This document shows positions 1-7,498 of a stretch of 64,000 nucleotides of DNA, piece by piece (position 1 is the first letter of the stretch; each line of letters begins with the position of its first letter). Position numbers and translations under genes: made by a program. The notes under the pieces were generated by a model that ran no database searches, was not told the origin of the DNA, and saw nothing but the letters and a program-made list of their open reading frames with translations. Origin of the DNA: Lachnospiraceae bacterium (lineage in GTDB: Bacteria > Bacillota > Clostridia > Lachnospirales > Lachnospiraceae); NCBI GenBank assembly GCA_017468395.1, contig JAFUIR010000012.1:1-64000 (forward strand), given 5' to 3'.

Positions 1-531
1 AAAGAAGAGGAGCAGGAAATATATCAGTTTGGCATACGCAATGGTATGATTATTTTGCTGAATGTACTGACTGCATTCCTGATTGGACTTGTGACAGAGA
101 AGTTGTTTGTTGTTGCAGTGTTTACCCTTTCCTTTATGGTTCTTCGAAGCTACACCGGAGGGTATCATTCAGACAGCCACATATTCTGCTATGTCGGTTC
201 TAATCTGGTGCTGTTTATTCCGGTATATACAGAAATGTTGTTTGTACAGACTGACAATTATATTTTGATTATTTTTCTGGCTTTGGCATTTGGTATCATT
301 ATGGTATGCAGCCCGATGCACAGTAAGAACAGGAAACTGGATGAGGCAGAGCAGAAACACTTTGGCAGAAAAGCCAGGGTTATAACAGTTGTACAGCTTA
401 TAGTATTGGGAGTATTATGGTATATGGAGCAGGATGCATATGCTTATGCCATTTACTCCAGCATCTTCATAACAGCAGTTTTAATGCTGATTGGTAAAGT
501 GCAGTTATGGTTACAGGTACATATAGAATAA
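1..531 (+). CDS. agrB: AgrB-like peptide-processing membrane protease, 5' end outside window
   Basis: The reading frame is open from base 1, so only the last 176 residues are present. AgrB is a membrane cysteine endopeptidase that trims and cyclises the AgrD propeptide into a quorum-sensing peptide. Visible here are several hydrophobic segments and the family core RSYTGGYH followed by a cysteine: catalytic His at visible residue 56 and Cys at 63. The spacing of seven matches the His77/Cys84 pair of Staphylococcus aureus AgrB. No AgrD-like ORF (about 45 residues, conserved Cys, acidic tail) follows; a terminator begins six bases after the stop. The propeptide may lie upstream of the window or this may be an orphan. 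Family assignment is firm; its partner is unknown. Confidence 0.85.
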   Translation, partial: KEEEQEIYQFGIRNGMIILLNVLTAFLIGLVTEKLFVVAVFTLSFMVLRSYTGGYHSDSHIFCYVGSNLVLFIPVYTEMLFVQTDNYILIIFLALAFGIIMVCSPMHSKNRKLDEAEQKHFGRKARVITVVQLIVLGVLWYMEQDAYAYAIYSSIFITAVLMLIGKVQLWLQVHIE

Positions 532-536
532 TTTAG

Positions 537-570
537 TCCCTTTCGGAAGAGTGATCCGAAGGGGATTTTT
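537..570 (+). terminator. Intrinsic terminator after agrB (copy 1 of a duplicated hairpin)
   Basis: Ten-base-pair stem, TCCCTTTCGG at 537-546 with CCGAAGGGGA at 556-565 (one G-U pair), a nine-base loop and a T run. The same stem with a different loop recurs at 2038-2073. Confidence 0.8.
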
Positions 571-637
571 ATATGGCAAATAAAAGCGTTGTATGGTAAA
601 TTATATAATAGCACTAATATTTTTGGAGGATAAAGTT

Positions 638-853
638 ATGTTTCATAAAAAGGTACAGAAGGAAACATATGATAGGACAAAACAAAAGCCTGTGATTAGA
701 AAGAGCATCTGTACCGGTGAGAAGGTTGCAGGTTTTAAGGATATACAGACAGGCAAGTTTACGGAAGTGATGCTGATTCGGGATAACAAAGATATGGATT
801 TGTTTCTGGAGAAGTATGATATATCTGTGGCGGAAATAAAAACGGAGTGGTAA
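638..853 (+). CDS. Small hypothetical protein of the accessory region
   Basis: A 71-residue soluble protein. I chose the ATG at 638 over the one at 593 because TTTGGAGGA sits just before it; the upstream extension is hydrophobic and has no ribosome binding site. The protein is basic at the N-terminus and has a central stretch with CTGEKVAGFKD and TGKFTEVMLI. I see no catalytic motif. It looks like a conserved small ORF of Lachnospiraceae mobile elements (impression from memory, not a search). It is the first gene of a cassette bounded by duplicated terminators at 537 and 2038 and is probably co-transcribed with the next two genes. Confidence 0.6.
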   Translation: MFHKKVQKETYDRTKQKPVIRKSICTGEKVAGFKDIQTGKFTEVMLIRDNKDMDLFLEKYDISVAEIKTEW

Positions 854-891
854 AGATATTTAATAATAAGGCGGTGTAAGGGGAGAAAATT

Positions 892-1125
892 ATGCTTAAA
901 AAACTATGCAAAAAGATTATCTTCGAAATTCGTATGCTCAGAATAGACGCAGAATGGTATGGAAGGTTGCATTGTTGGGAGATGTATCCGCCATCATTTT
1001 ATTATCGATATACACCAAAGGAGCAGGAGGAAATACGAAGTAAGGAAATTGCGGAAATAAGAGCTATGCTGAGGGAGTATGAGGATAAACATAATCTGAT
1101 GCAGATGGGAGGGCACAGCGTATGA
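892..1125 (+). CDS. Small hypothetical protein, charged helical
   Basis: A 77-residue protein with a basic N-terminus, a central WEMYPPSFYYRYT segment and a charged, probably helical C-terminal half rich in Glu, Arg and Lys. AGGGGAGAAAATT precedes the start. The stop overlaps the next start by four bases (ATGA type), so the two are likely translationally coupled. No function recognised; it has the look of the small conserved ORFs carried on integrative elements. Confidence 0.6.
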   Translation: MLKKLCKKIIFEIRMLRIDAEWYGRLHCWEMYPPSFYYRYTPKEQEEIRSKEIAEIRAMLREYEDKHNLMQMGGHSV

Positions 1126-1979
1126 GAGGATTTATCAAAAAATGGATTGTATGGACAATGGTTCTTGTTTTTGTGGCAGGTCTTAGTATGCCCATGCCAG
1201 TCTATGCGGCAGATGCGGAGTGGCGTATGATGCATGGCGAGCAGGATGCACTGGTAATAGGTACAATTGCGGAAATAACAGAAGAAGGTTACAGGGTAGA
1301 GGTGGCACAGCCTATGTGGTGTCAGCAGGATACTGCAAAGGGAAGAATGATACCATTAGAGGAAGTGCCTTCCGAGATGATAATTCCAGAGATTCGGTAT
1401 GCATATTCCTATCATATGAGAAAGGCACCGGAAGCAGGAGATTGTATTTTCATTTCTGTGGATAAAAAGAATGGAGATATTTGGGAACAAAATTGGCTTG
1501 CTATGGAAGTAAGCAGCACCGAGCCTGATAGCATGCAGTTCGCACAACCGGAACATATGACAAGTAGCAAGTATGCATGGCAGATTTTTGTTCTTTCCGG
1601 TGGAGAAACCACATCCTTTGCCTTTGATGGTAATGATATCTTGTATGTGGATGGAGAAGTTGTATTTGACAGAATGGAATATCTGAAAGAACTGGAAGCA
1701 CAGGAAGAGAGAGAAACAGAAGTATCTGAAAGTATAGTGATAACAACCGGCGAAGGGGCTGAAGTACAAAGAGAGGGCGAGAAACCGGAAACAGAAGATA
1801 AGAATTTGATAAATGAAGAATCGTCTGCCATAGCTGTTATCGGAGGAGCAGATGGTCCGACTGCTATTTTTGTTGCCGCGAAAATAGGAAAAGGCACAAT
1901 TGTGGCAGGCGTTGTCCTTGTAGCATTTATTATTTGTGCTGTGATTGTGGGCGTTAAGAAGTTTAGCAAGAAGAAATAG
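1122..1979 (+). CDS. Signal-peptide membrane-anchored protein with an OadB-like GGADGPTAIF motif
   Basis: 285 residues. Residues 1-29 form a signal peptide ending at VYA-AD. Residues 30-200 are an extracytoplasmic domain of no recognised family, followed by an acidic linker (about 195-235). Residues 240-252 read IGGADGPTAIFVA, and a single membrane helix (about 259-278) is followed by a Lys-rich tail. The GGADGPTAIF motif is characteristic of the beta subunit of sodium-translocating oxaloacetate/glutaconyl-CoA decarboxylases, where it also precedes a membrane segment, but nothing else of OadB is present. Translation is coupled to the preceding small ORF by a four-base overlap. Function unknown; possibly a membrane-tethered sensor or adhesin of the mobile element. 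Confidence 0.65.
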   Translation: MRGFIKKWIVWTMVLVFVAGLSMPMPVYAADAEWRMMHGEQDALVIGTIAEITEEGYRVEVAQPMWCQQDTAKGRMIPLEEVPSEMIIPEIRYAYSYHMRKAPEAGDCIFISVDKKNGDIWEQNWLAMEVSSTEPDSMQFAQPEHMTSSKYAWQIFVLSGGETTSFAFDGNDILYVDGEVVFDRMEYLKELEAQEERETEVSESIVITTGEGAEVQREGEKPETEDKNLINEESSAIAVIGGADGPTAIFVAAKIGKGTIVAGVVLVAFIICAVIVGVKKFSKKK

Positions 1980-2037
1980 AGAGTTTAAGCTAATGCGTTT
2001 TATAGAAGAAATGTCAGAGTGATATATTGTAGTTAAG

Positions 2038-2073
2038 TCCCTTTCGGAGAAGTAAACCGAAGGGGATTTTTTT
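2038..2073 (+). terminator. Intrinsic terminator (copy 2 of the duplicated hairpin)
   Basis: Stem TCCCTTTCGG at 2038-2047 with CCGAAGGGGA at 2057-2066 and a T7 tract. The stem is identical to the terminator at 537-570; the nine-base loop differs. Confidence 0.8.
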
Positions 2074-2309
2074 ATGTAGAATTGAAAGGGAAGGGAAACA
2101 TAGAAATTATGAGAATAATGAAGAAATTTGCAACTTGTTACAGATAACTGTTCACTTGTTACACATTTATTGAAAGACACTATCTCTACAGGTATAGTAC
2201 CGCAAAAAGGGCTAAGGAGTAGAGAATATATTGGTGTTTGCAAGGGGAAATACGCCTTACGAGATTGTGAAAGGCGCATATGAAGGGGTATTAAATATTT
2301 TTATAAAGT

Positions 2310-2360
2310 GGGTGCAGTTTTGCATGCTTTATTCGGCATGTGAATTGCACCCTATTTTTA
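2310..2360 (+). terminator. Terminator-like hairpin upstream of the sigma-like gene
   Basis: GGGTGCA at 2310-2316 pairs with TGCACCC at 2346-2352, with GCATGC and GCATG forming an inner stem, then TATTTTTA. A hairpin directly before a mobile-element regulator could act as an attenuator. Confidence 0.6.
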
Positions 2361-2441
2361 TGCCTATATGCAAGAACTCTAAAGCCAGAGGTCCACCCCG
2401 TGTCCTTCATTTCAAAAAATTACGAAATGGAGGACACATGG

Positions 2442-2867
2442 ATGTCAGAATGGATACGAATAAGAGTAAAGGATTTTTACAAAGACGCCATCGGGGAAAC
2501 AGAATATACATATGTTACCAGAGAAGTATATGAGGCGCTTACCGAAACATTCCGTAAAGAAGCACATGCACAGCAGATGCGTGATTTAAGGCATATTTCT
2601 AAGGAATGCTATACGGAGGGAGCAACTGAAGAGTTGGCATTTGATTCTACGGAGTCATTGGAGGATATGGTTATCCGCCATATAGAACTGGAAACCTTAC
2701 AGAAAGCGATGCAGTCACTTACCGATGCACAAAAAGAGAGATTGCACCTTTATTTTTTTGAGGGGCTTACAATCAGAGAAATTGCGGAAAGACAAGGAGT
2801 GAACCGCAATGCCGTGTGGAAGTCTATTCAAGGAATTATTGCTCAAATGAAGCGATTTTTTGAATAA
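2442..2867 (+). CDS. Sigma-70 region 4 type regulator of a mobile element
   Basis: About 141 residues from the ATG at 2442, chosen because GGAGG lies eight bases upstream; the frame stays open upstream to 2340 without a better site. The C-terminal 60 residues are a sigma region 4 helix-turn-helix (LTDAQKERLHLYFFEGLTI, then REIAERQGVNRNAVWKSI). The N-terminal half lacks the region 2 core-binding signature. Proteins of this layout are common regulators on Firmicutes integrative and conjugative elements. It stands alone between two hairpins. A true sigma factor or a DNA-binding co-regulator are both possible. Confidence 0.7.
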   Translation: MSEWIRIRVKDFYKDAIGETEYTYVTREVYEALTETFRKEAHAQQMRDLRHISKECYTEGATEELAFDSTESLEDMVIRHIELETLQKAMQSLTDAQKERLHLYFFEGLTIREIAERQGVNRNAVWKSIQGIIAQMKRFFE

Positions 2868-2877
2868 TTCTACTTAG

Positions 2878-2922
2878 CGTAAGTATGGAGCCATAGATAA
2901 CAGCTATGGCTCTATTTACGCG
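2878..2922 (+). terminator. Hairpin after the sigma-like gene
   Basis: GAGCCATAG at 2888-2896 pairs with CTATGGCTC at 2904-2912, and an outer GCGTAA/TTACGC pair extends it. The T run is weak, so termination is likely but not certain. Confidence 0.5.
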
Positions 2923-3082
2923 CATAAATATCAATTGTATTATCAGATATAATATATATAATTGCCGAGAACACTTTACTTTACATTTTCTCTTGTTCTC
3001 TAATTTTCTTTAATTGTTTTTTTTGTTCGCAAATGAAAAAATAGGATTCGTTTAGTTGTATTATTATATAGAGGGATGCAAA

Positions 3083-3565
3083 ATGGACAAAAATGAGATT
3101 TTGAAAAGGGCGATACAAGAATATTCGCAGACAGTGTTAAAACTAGCTTACTCATATGTACAAAATAGTTCTGATGCAGAGGATATTGCACAGGATGTCT
3201 TTTTTGCACTCTTAAAAGAAGAAAAGTTGTTTTTGACAGAGGAACATTTAAAGGCATGGTTAATCCGGGTTACAATCAATAAGAGCAAGAATCATGTGAA
3301 AAGTAGTTGGTTTTCAAAAAGAAATGAGATGCCGGAAAATCTGAGTTATATGCCAAAAGAATATAATGAGGTTTTGGAGGCTGTCTTTCAGTTAAAGGAG
3401 AAATATAGACTGCCAATACATCTGTTTTATTATGAGGGTTATTCTATTCAGGAGATTGCAGAAATAATGAAAATCCCATCGGCTACAGTAGGAACAAGAT
3501 TAAAACGTGGAAGAGAGAAATTAAGAATTTTGTTAGGAAGTGAGGATGGATTTATAAATGAATAG
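3083..3565 (+). CDS. ECF-type RNA polymerase sigma factor
   Basis: 160 residues from the ATG at 3083 (GAGGG seven bases upstream). Region 2 is visible at residues 8-75 (YSYVQNSSDAEDIAQDVF, the core-binding helix; then AWLIRVTINKSKN). Region 4 is at about 108-150 (LPIHLFYYEGYSIQEIAEI with a following helix-turn-helix). ECF factors direct polymerase to a small regulon and are normally held by a membrane protein encoded next door. Here the downstream gene overlaps by eight bases and encodes a one-pass membrane protein, which fits. The two secreted proteins after it are the probable regulon. Confidence 0.88.
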   Translation: MDKNEILKRAIQEYSQTVLKLAYSYVQNSSDAEDIAQDVFFALLKEEKLFLTEEHLKAWLIRVTINKSKNHVKSSWFSKRNEMPENLSYMPKEYNEVLEAVFQLKEKYRLPIHLFYYEGYSIQEIAEIMKIPSATVGTRLKRGREKLRILLGSEDGFINE

Positions 3566-4421
3566 ATATAAGGTAGCGATGGAGCAGTTATACTTTTCGG
3601 AAGATGTAGCAGATAAAATATATTTATCTGTTATGAGCAGGGCAGCTTCTACAGAAAGAAGAATTAAATATTGGCCAGCAATATATGCACTCATAGGAAG
3701 TGTTGCGGTAGTTATAATTTGTTTGACCAGCATAGACAGTCCATCTTTGGAGAGTGAATTTATTAGCGAAGAAGCAATAATGGAAATTGAGAATATAGAG
3801 ACGGTTCGAGATATTCAGATGATTGAAGGTGGGGGAAACTATTATATTGATAACGTAGTCATTGAACCGGGAGAAATGGTTATTCTTAATACTGGTGCAG
3901 ATTTACAAAACGGAGAGAAATCGGTTTTGTGTGGAAACTTGAGCGGAGAGAATCTGTGTTACAGTGTGGGATATATACATGAAGGCAATTATAATGAAAT
4001 TAACGACAATATAGAGTTGGCTGAAGTGTCAGAAACAATCATAAGTAATGAAACGGGTAAGTATTATTGGTGTGTTATGAATGTATCAAATACCGCTGTG
4101 AAATTTGATGGTAATGTACAAATAGAGACAAGAAATTTGCTGTATAAAAGTTTTGGAGAAGACGTAGTTGTTGTAGATGGCGCGTGTACGTTTATTATCA
4201 ATTATCATGGGAGTGAAATACTAGAGGAAATATATGTATATGATCATCAGACACAGGAAGAAAACAAAGCGGGTTATGGAACAGATACGATTTATAAAGT
4301 GAGTGTTCCAGGGGCTTATACTGTATATGCAATTACAAAGGAAGGGGGGATAATTAACTTAAAGGCTTATTTAACAATAGAGTATGAAGCCGAAAATACA
4401 TCTGGGATAATTTCACTTTAA
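3558..4421 (+). CDS. Putative membrane anti-sigma/sensor protein
   Basis: 287 residues, overlapping the ECF sigma gene by eight bases. Residues 1-33 are cytoplasmic, one membrane helix spans about 36-57 (WPAIYALIGSVAVVIICL), and about 230 residues lie outside, rich in beta strands and without a recognised domain. Topology and coupling are those of anti-sigma factors, but the short cytoplasmic part has no zinc-binding HxxxCxxC signature. The anti-sigma role is therefore inferred from context only. Confidence 0.6.
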   Translation: MNRYKVAMEQLYFSEDVADKIYLSVMSRAASTERRIKYWPAIYALIGSVAVVIICLTSIDSPSLESEFISEEAIMEIENIETVRDIQMIEGGGNYYIDNVVIEPGEMVILNTGADLQNGEKSVLCGNLSGENLCYSVGYIHEGNYNEINDNIELAEVSETIISNETGKYYWCVMNVSNTAVKFDGNVQIETRNLLYKSFGEDVVVVDGACTFIINYHGSEILEEIYVYDHQTQEENKAGYGTDTIYKVSVPGAYTVYAITKEGGIINLKAYLTIEYEAENTSGIISL

Positions 4422-4458
4422 AAATACAAACAGGGGAAAATAAGGAGGAATCAAAAGG

Positions 4459-5097
4459 ATGAAACGTATGATTAAGAAAATAGTAGTAATGTCTTTGGCA
4501 TTTTCCATTCTCATGAATCATGGGGTTATGGCACATGCAAGTGAAGGTATCGATGATTTTTATATGTATGAAGAAAAATTGGAAGAACTAAATAATGAGT
4601 TAGGAACAACATATCAACTGACACCGGCTGCAGGCGAAAGTTATGAGGACATGGTAAAGTACTTTAGTGCGATGTCCATGGAAGAGTTTGAGGAATATAT
4701 TAAGGACTGCTATGAATCAGAAGTTGAATTTGATTCTGTAATGGACAAACCTTTAGAAAATGTTGCTTCCAATAGTGGTATGGAGCGTTCGACATTAGGT
4801 ACGCAGAAATATTATTATTCTGCAAATGCAAATTATCTGTATTTGAAAGCATACACTACAACAGTAAGTGGTGTGACTGTTTATACAGGAGACGTAAATT
4901 CGGCAGGGTATTCACTTTCCGTATATCCGGGTTATGCAGCAAATACATATTCGACATCGTTTGCTGATGATATGCGCACTGTTCAGGTTACTTATAATTG
5001 CACCAAATATTTGTCTAAATATGTAACAGATGCGGTGGCGTATACGCTAAAGATAACATATGGAGCAGGTGCGGGCGATATATATCCAACAATTTAA
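4459..5097 (+). CDS. Secreted protein of unknown function
   Basis: 212 residues, preceded by AAGGAGGAATC. A signal peptide is clear (basic MKRMIKK, hydrophobic core, cleavage near AHAS at about residue 28). Residues 30-100 are acidic and probably helical; residues 110-212 are rich in Tyr, Thr and Ser and look like a beta domain. No catalytic motif or cell-wall anchor is visible, so the protein is probably released. It follows the ECF sigma and membrane protein by 37 bases without a terminator and is likely part of their operon. Confidence 0.6.
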   Translation: MKRMIKKIVVMSLAFSILMNHGVMAHASEGIDDFYMYEEKLEELNNELGTTYQLTPAAGESYEDMVKYFSAMSMEEFEEYIKDCYESEVEFDSVMDKPLENVASNSGMERSTLGTQKYYYSANANYLYLKAYTTTVSGVTVYTGDVNSAGYSLSVYPGYAANTYSTSFADDMRTVQVTYNCTKYLSKYVTDAVAYTLKITYGAGAGDIYPTI

Positions 5098-5145
5098 AGA
5101 GCAGCGAAAATAGCATGAATAAAATGGGAAGGAGAGGGCTTGAAA

Positions 5146-6264
5146 ATGTTTAAGAAATCAAAAATATTTATTTTAGCAACATTAGCATTCTTGTGCATAA
5201 GCATTTCACTACCGGTTTCAGCGATGGAAATGGGTTCATATAATACTGTATATGCAACAGATATTAATGTTGTGGATTTGGATATTCCGGATTATAATGA
5301 AAGTAAGACAGAAGATACGAATGATATTAACAATACTCCTACAACATATTCTATTGACGAAGCTAAGGAAGTGTTGAATGTGTTGCCACAACTAAGAAGT
5401 AGGAGTGCATATTTATTTGAGGATAATCCCAATGCAAGCGCTTCCGGTACATTGACAGAATCTAATGACATGGATTTATATTTCTTTTCGGTAACTGATA
5501 CTAGCAAGTTTTTGTTGGCGCAATTAACATCAGGCAATGCAGATTATGTGGCTCAGTTGTATGTTGTAGATAGTGAAACAGGAGATGCAACAGCTACAAA
5601 TATTTACGGATTTGCAGGAGACTTAATCCAGCTTAATGGGCTGCCGGTAGGAGAATATGCCTTTGTTATTTTTTCTAATTCTGCTACTTATGGTCAAGAT
5701 TATGTTTTGGATATTAATGCTACTAATCCGGCTGCGAATATTACGAGTGTATATTATTTGGCAAGCGACTTAAGTATTTTTATGTATGAAACCGAAACCG
5801 GCGATGTATATGGTAATGGCAGCTTAATATATAACACTTCAACAAATACAGGAAGTAATCTTACATGGCAACGTGTAGATGAATTTAGCTGGGGAAGTGG
5901 ATATGAGCAGAGAACGCATAGTGTTTTTAATGTTAAGATAAAGGCGATGTCTTCGCCGGTGTCGTATTCTTCTGCTAAAGCGTCATCTGATTGTGCTGTA
6001 TTGCTTTATTGTGATGAGGGAACAGCATTTTCATATTTACATACTTATTATCAGTCAGGTGTTGATCCTGTTTACGAAAGCACGACTGTAGACACTACTG
6101 ACAGAACAACCCCAAGAGAATTAGATGAGTTAGATTTTGTGGAAGGTAATGAACACATTTTAGTGTATGATATGAATACAGGAAGTGTTATTGATTTTTA
6201 CAGTACATTGAATATATATTATGCGGGTGGTTATGAAGCACAGCCTACAATTGCTTTTTATTGA
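5146..6264 (+). CDS. Secreted protein with a pre-peptidase C-terminal-like beta domain
   Basis: 372 residues from the ATG at 5146; GGAGAGGG is seven bases upstream, so the TTG at 5140 is unlikely. A signal peptide ends near VSAME. Residues about 95-195 run ASASGTLTESNDMDLYFFSV ... LPVGEYAFVIF, the pattern of a PPC-type beta sandwich found on secreted enzymes. The remainder is Ser/Thr/Tyr-rich and unrecognised. No protease motif is present. Fourth gene of the ECF operon; 48 bases separate it from the preceding secreted protein. Confidence 0.55.
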   Translation: MFKKSKIFILATLAFLCISISLPVSAMEMGSYNTVYATDINVVDLDIPDYNESKTEDTNDINNTPTTYSIDEAKEVLNVLPQLRSRSAYLFEDNPNASASGTLTESNDMDLYFFSVTDTSKFLLAQLTSGNADYVAQLYVVDSETGDATATNIYGFAGDLIQLNGLPVGEYAFVIFSNSATYGQDYVLDINATNPAANITSVYYLASDLSIFMYETETGDVYGNGSLIYNTSTNTGSNLTWQRVDEFSWGSGYEQRTHSVFNVKIKAMSSPVSYSSAKASSDCAVLLYCDEGTAFSYLHTYYQSGVDPVYESTTVDTTDRTTPRELDELDFVEGNEHILVYDMNTGSVIDFYSTLNIYYAGGYEAQPTIAFY

Positions 6265-6295
6265 TATCTAAAGAATCCCGGCAAGGAGGCAAAGG

Positions 6296-7330
6296 ATGAG
6301 AGTAAACGGTACAGAGATATTTATAGGTGCATACGCAGAGTATCAGAAAAACAGCACTCAGCAAGAAACTGCGACCATAGCAGTCAGTAAAGAGAAGACA
6401 GATGCAATTACAGCAGGCATCAAGGAGGCCTTTTATTCTTTGAATCTACAAAATCGAGGTGTAAAGGTTTCTGTTTCGGATGAAGATATGGAGTTCCTTT
6501 GCAGCGAAGAAGGATACCAGAAGATGAAGCAGGATGCGGCAGATTTATATGTCAAAAATGCTAATCAGCAAAAGATAATAGCAAAAGATAAAAATCCAAA
6601 TGATTTGTTTTGGAATAATACCGGAAATCAATGGTTAGTATTTAGTGAGAAACTGTACAATAGTGGTTTTTATGCAGAAATGGAAGCAGAGGAAGTAAAG
6701 CAATTTGAAGACACTCTGGCATATGCAACCTTTGGAATGGATTGTTTGAGCAGAAGCCAGTACCTTACCGGGATTGAATTCAGCTCCATCCAAGAGGAAT
6801 ATAAATATTTTATGTCCTCAAGCGAAGCTGTGACGGAGTTGGAATCCTCTGTTGCGGCATTACGATATCTGTCCGATAAGTTATTGCCGGAAGAAAATCA
6901 GGAAGAATTTAATCAGTTAATTGATATGTATTATGAACACAATAAAGAAGTTCTTTCTGAATATAACAATCCAATGGAAAGTTTTAATAAGGTAATAGCT
7001 GGAATTCATTCCCGAAAAAGTTCGTATTCGCACTTGTTGGATGAGGTTGCTGAAAAACCCGTCAGTGAGTACAAGTACACGGTCATGCTTGGTATGATTG
7101 AAAAATCTGAACAGGAGAAAGAACAGTATCAACAAGAATTGCAGTCCCTTTTTGAGAAATTACGGGTGCATGGTAATGATACCTTTGTTTGGGAGGAAAT
7201 AAGGGAATGTTTTCAGAACTATTCTACAAATGATAGCAACGAGCAAGAGTTTAAATCTTATGTATATGATCAGGCACAATATTTGTTCAATCACATGAAG
7301 AATTGCTGGAACAGATTGTTGGAACTGTAA
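6296..7330 (+). CDS. Cytoplasmic hypothetical protein, helical
   Basis: 344 residues after AAGGAGGCAAAGG. It has no signal peptide or membrane segment and is highly charged, with long predicted helices and a coiled-coil-like stretch (about 255-300). I recognise no family. It sits 31 bases after the secreted-protein gene and is followed by a strong terminator, so it closes the operon that begins with the ECF sigma factor. A cytoplasmic partner for a set of secreted proteins is unexpected; a role in export or regulation is only a guess. Confidence 0.5.
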   Translation: MRVNGTEIFIGAYAEYQKNSTQQETATIAVSKEKTDAITAGIKEAFYSLNLQNRGVKVSVSDEDMEFLCSEEGYQKMKQDAADLYVKNANQQKIIAKDKNPNDLFWNNTGNQWLVFSEKLYNSGFYAEMEAEEVKQFEDTLAYATFGMDCLSRSQYLTGIEFSSIQEEYKYFMSSSEAVTELESSVAALRYLSDKLLPEENQEEFNQLIDMYYEHNKEVLSEYNNPMESFNKVIAGIHSRKSSYSHLLDEVAEKPVSEYKYTVMLGMIEKSEQEKEQYQQELQSLFEKLRVHGNDTFVWEEIRECFQNYSTNDSNEQEFKSYVYDQAQYLFNHMKNCWNRLLEL

Positions 7331-7358
7331 TATTTCCCACATTTTATATGTAAAATAC

Positions 7359-7401
7359 GCAACAGGCACTTTTCGCTAAGAGTGCCTGTTGTGTTATTTT
7401 A
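7359..7401 (+). terminator. Strong terminator closing the ECF operon
   Basis: CAACAGGCACT at 7360-7370 pairs perfectly with AGTGCCTGTTG at 7381-7391, followed by TGTTATTTTA. Confidence 0.85.
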
Positions 7402-7498
7402 AGAGCAATCTTAAGTTCATTCGAGGACAAAGGAGATAAAAATAAAAAAATTTAAAAAATTTTATTTTTCTGGGTGTGCAAAACGCATTTTAGTGTGA

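Larger units (their letters stand above)
1980..2441. other. Gene-free stretch: terminators and direct repeats
   Basis: Between two genes. It holds the duplicated terminator at 2038-2073, two copies of ACTTGTTACA at 2133-2142 and 2154-2163 (21 bases apart, two helical turns), and a second terminator-like hairpin at 2310-2352. An open frame at 2231-2533 overlaps the sigma gene in another frame and has no supporting features. Confidence 0.6.

Noticed and set aside
1356-2279. A 307-codon open frame on the minus strand
   Set aside because: It lies antisense to the membrane-anchored protein gene, runs through a terminator, lacks a ribosome binding site and reads as a Cys/His/Phe-rich shadow.
2231-2533. 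Plus-strand 100-codon ORF overlapping the sigma-like gene
   Set aside because: It runs through the hairpin at 2310-2352 and into the well-supported sigma-like frame; no motif or ribosome binding site.
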